A stretch of 64,000 nt of DNA from Rahnella victoriana. Its GTDB lineage: Bacteria > Pseudomonadota > Gammaproteobacteria > Enterobacterales > Enterobacteriaceae. Made by a program: the position numbers and the translations under genes. The notes below the pieces were generated by a model that worked only from the letters and a program-made list of their open reading frames with translations, was not told where the DNA came from and searched no databases. The DNA is taken from contig NZ_SJOJ01000018.1 in assembly GCF_004330295.1 (NCBI RefSeq), positions 1-64,000 of the forward strand, written 5' to 3'. Shown here piece by piece: positions 63,945 to 64,000 of this stretch. How positions within the stretch are numbered: position 1 is the stretch's first letter; each line of letters opens with the position of its first letter.

Positions 63945-64000
63945 CTATCACCACAAATTGTTTATCATTATTGCCCGGTCAGGGGCCAGCAGGGAGCGAA

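Overview
The window is ordinary chromosomal DNA of a gammaproteobacterium of the order Enterobacterales. Almost every protein is a close, full-length relative of its Escherichia coli counterpart, and two enterobacterial regulatory RNAs (CsrB, GcvB), MetJ and ArgR operators and a UvrY-type palindrome are present. Gene order fits the Yersinia/Serratia/Rahnella side of the order (family Yersiniaceae) better than Escherichia: blocks that lie near 4 min and near 61-64 min on the E. coli map are joined here at about 39 kb. The family assignment is inference from layout and similarity, not from a marker search.

Layout. 1-315: leader and promoters P2/P1 of a ribosomal RNA operon running leftward out of the window. 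316-9264: gmhB (-), the MetJ-controlled methionine transporter metNIQ (+), rcsF-trmO-proS (+), nlpE and yaeQ-arfB (-), yaeP-rof (+). 9279-14783: a small cytochrome c, tilS, yaeR, ldcC and accA (all -). 14796-33569: a long leftward run of essential envelope, replication and translation genes: rpsB-tsf-pyrH-frr-dxr-uppS-cdsA-rseP-bamA-skp-lpxD-fabZ-lpxA-lpxB-rnhB-dnaE (then accA). 33937-38923: map, glnD, dapD, yaeH (+). 39013-40612: yqcC-truC-yqcA (-). 40802-42040: a major-facilitator transporter. 42078-42441: CsrB (-) with its distant UvrY-type sites. 42677-53651: syd, queF, ppnN, xni, rlmM-ygdD, gcvA, gcvB, ygdI, csdA-csdE, tcdA, mltA. 53872-53948: one initiator tRNA. 54055-59826: amiC, argA, ptrA. 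60131-63944: minor pseudopilin cluster ppdA-ppdB-ygdB-ppdC, then lgt-thyA.

How the genes work together. The central run covers outer-membrane assembly (BamA, Skp, RseP), lipid A synthesis (LpxD, LpxA, LpxB), fatty-acid and phospholipid supply (FabZ, AccA, CdsA), isoprenoid lipid carrier synthesis (Dxr, UppS), and translation (S2, EF-Ts, UMP kinase, ribosome recycling factor). The second half holds small-molecule and RNA regulation: nitrogen sensing (GlnD), carbon storage (CsrB), amino-acid uptake control (GcvA/GcvB), sulfur transfer (CsdA/CsdE with TcdA), and arginine synthesis (ArgA).

I found no prophage, insertion sequence, CRISPR array or defence island. The most notable departure from the expected layout is the absence of recB, recD and recC from both sides of ptrA, where enterobacteria such as E. 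coli carry them. Other departures are an extra cytochrome c between rof and tilS, a transporter between yqcC and csrB, and a single initiator tRNA gene where E. coli has three.
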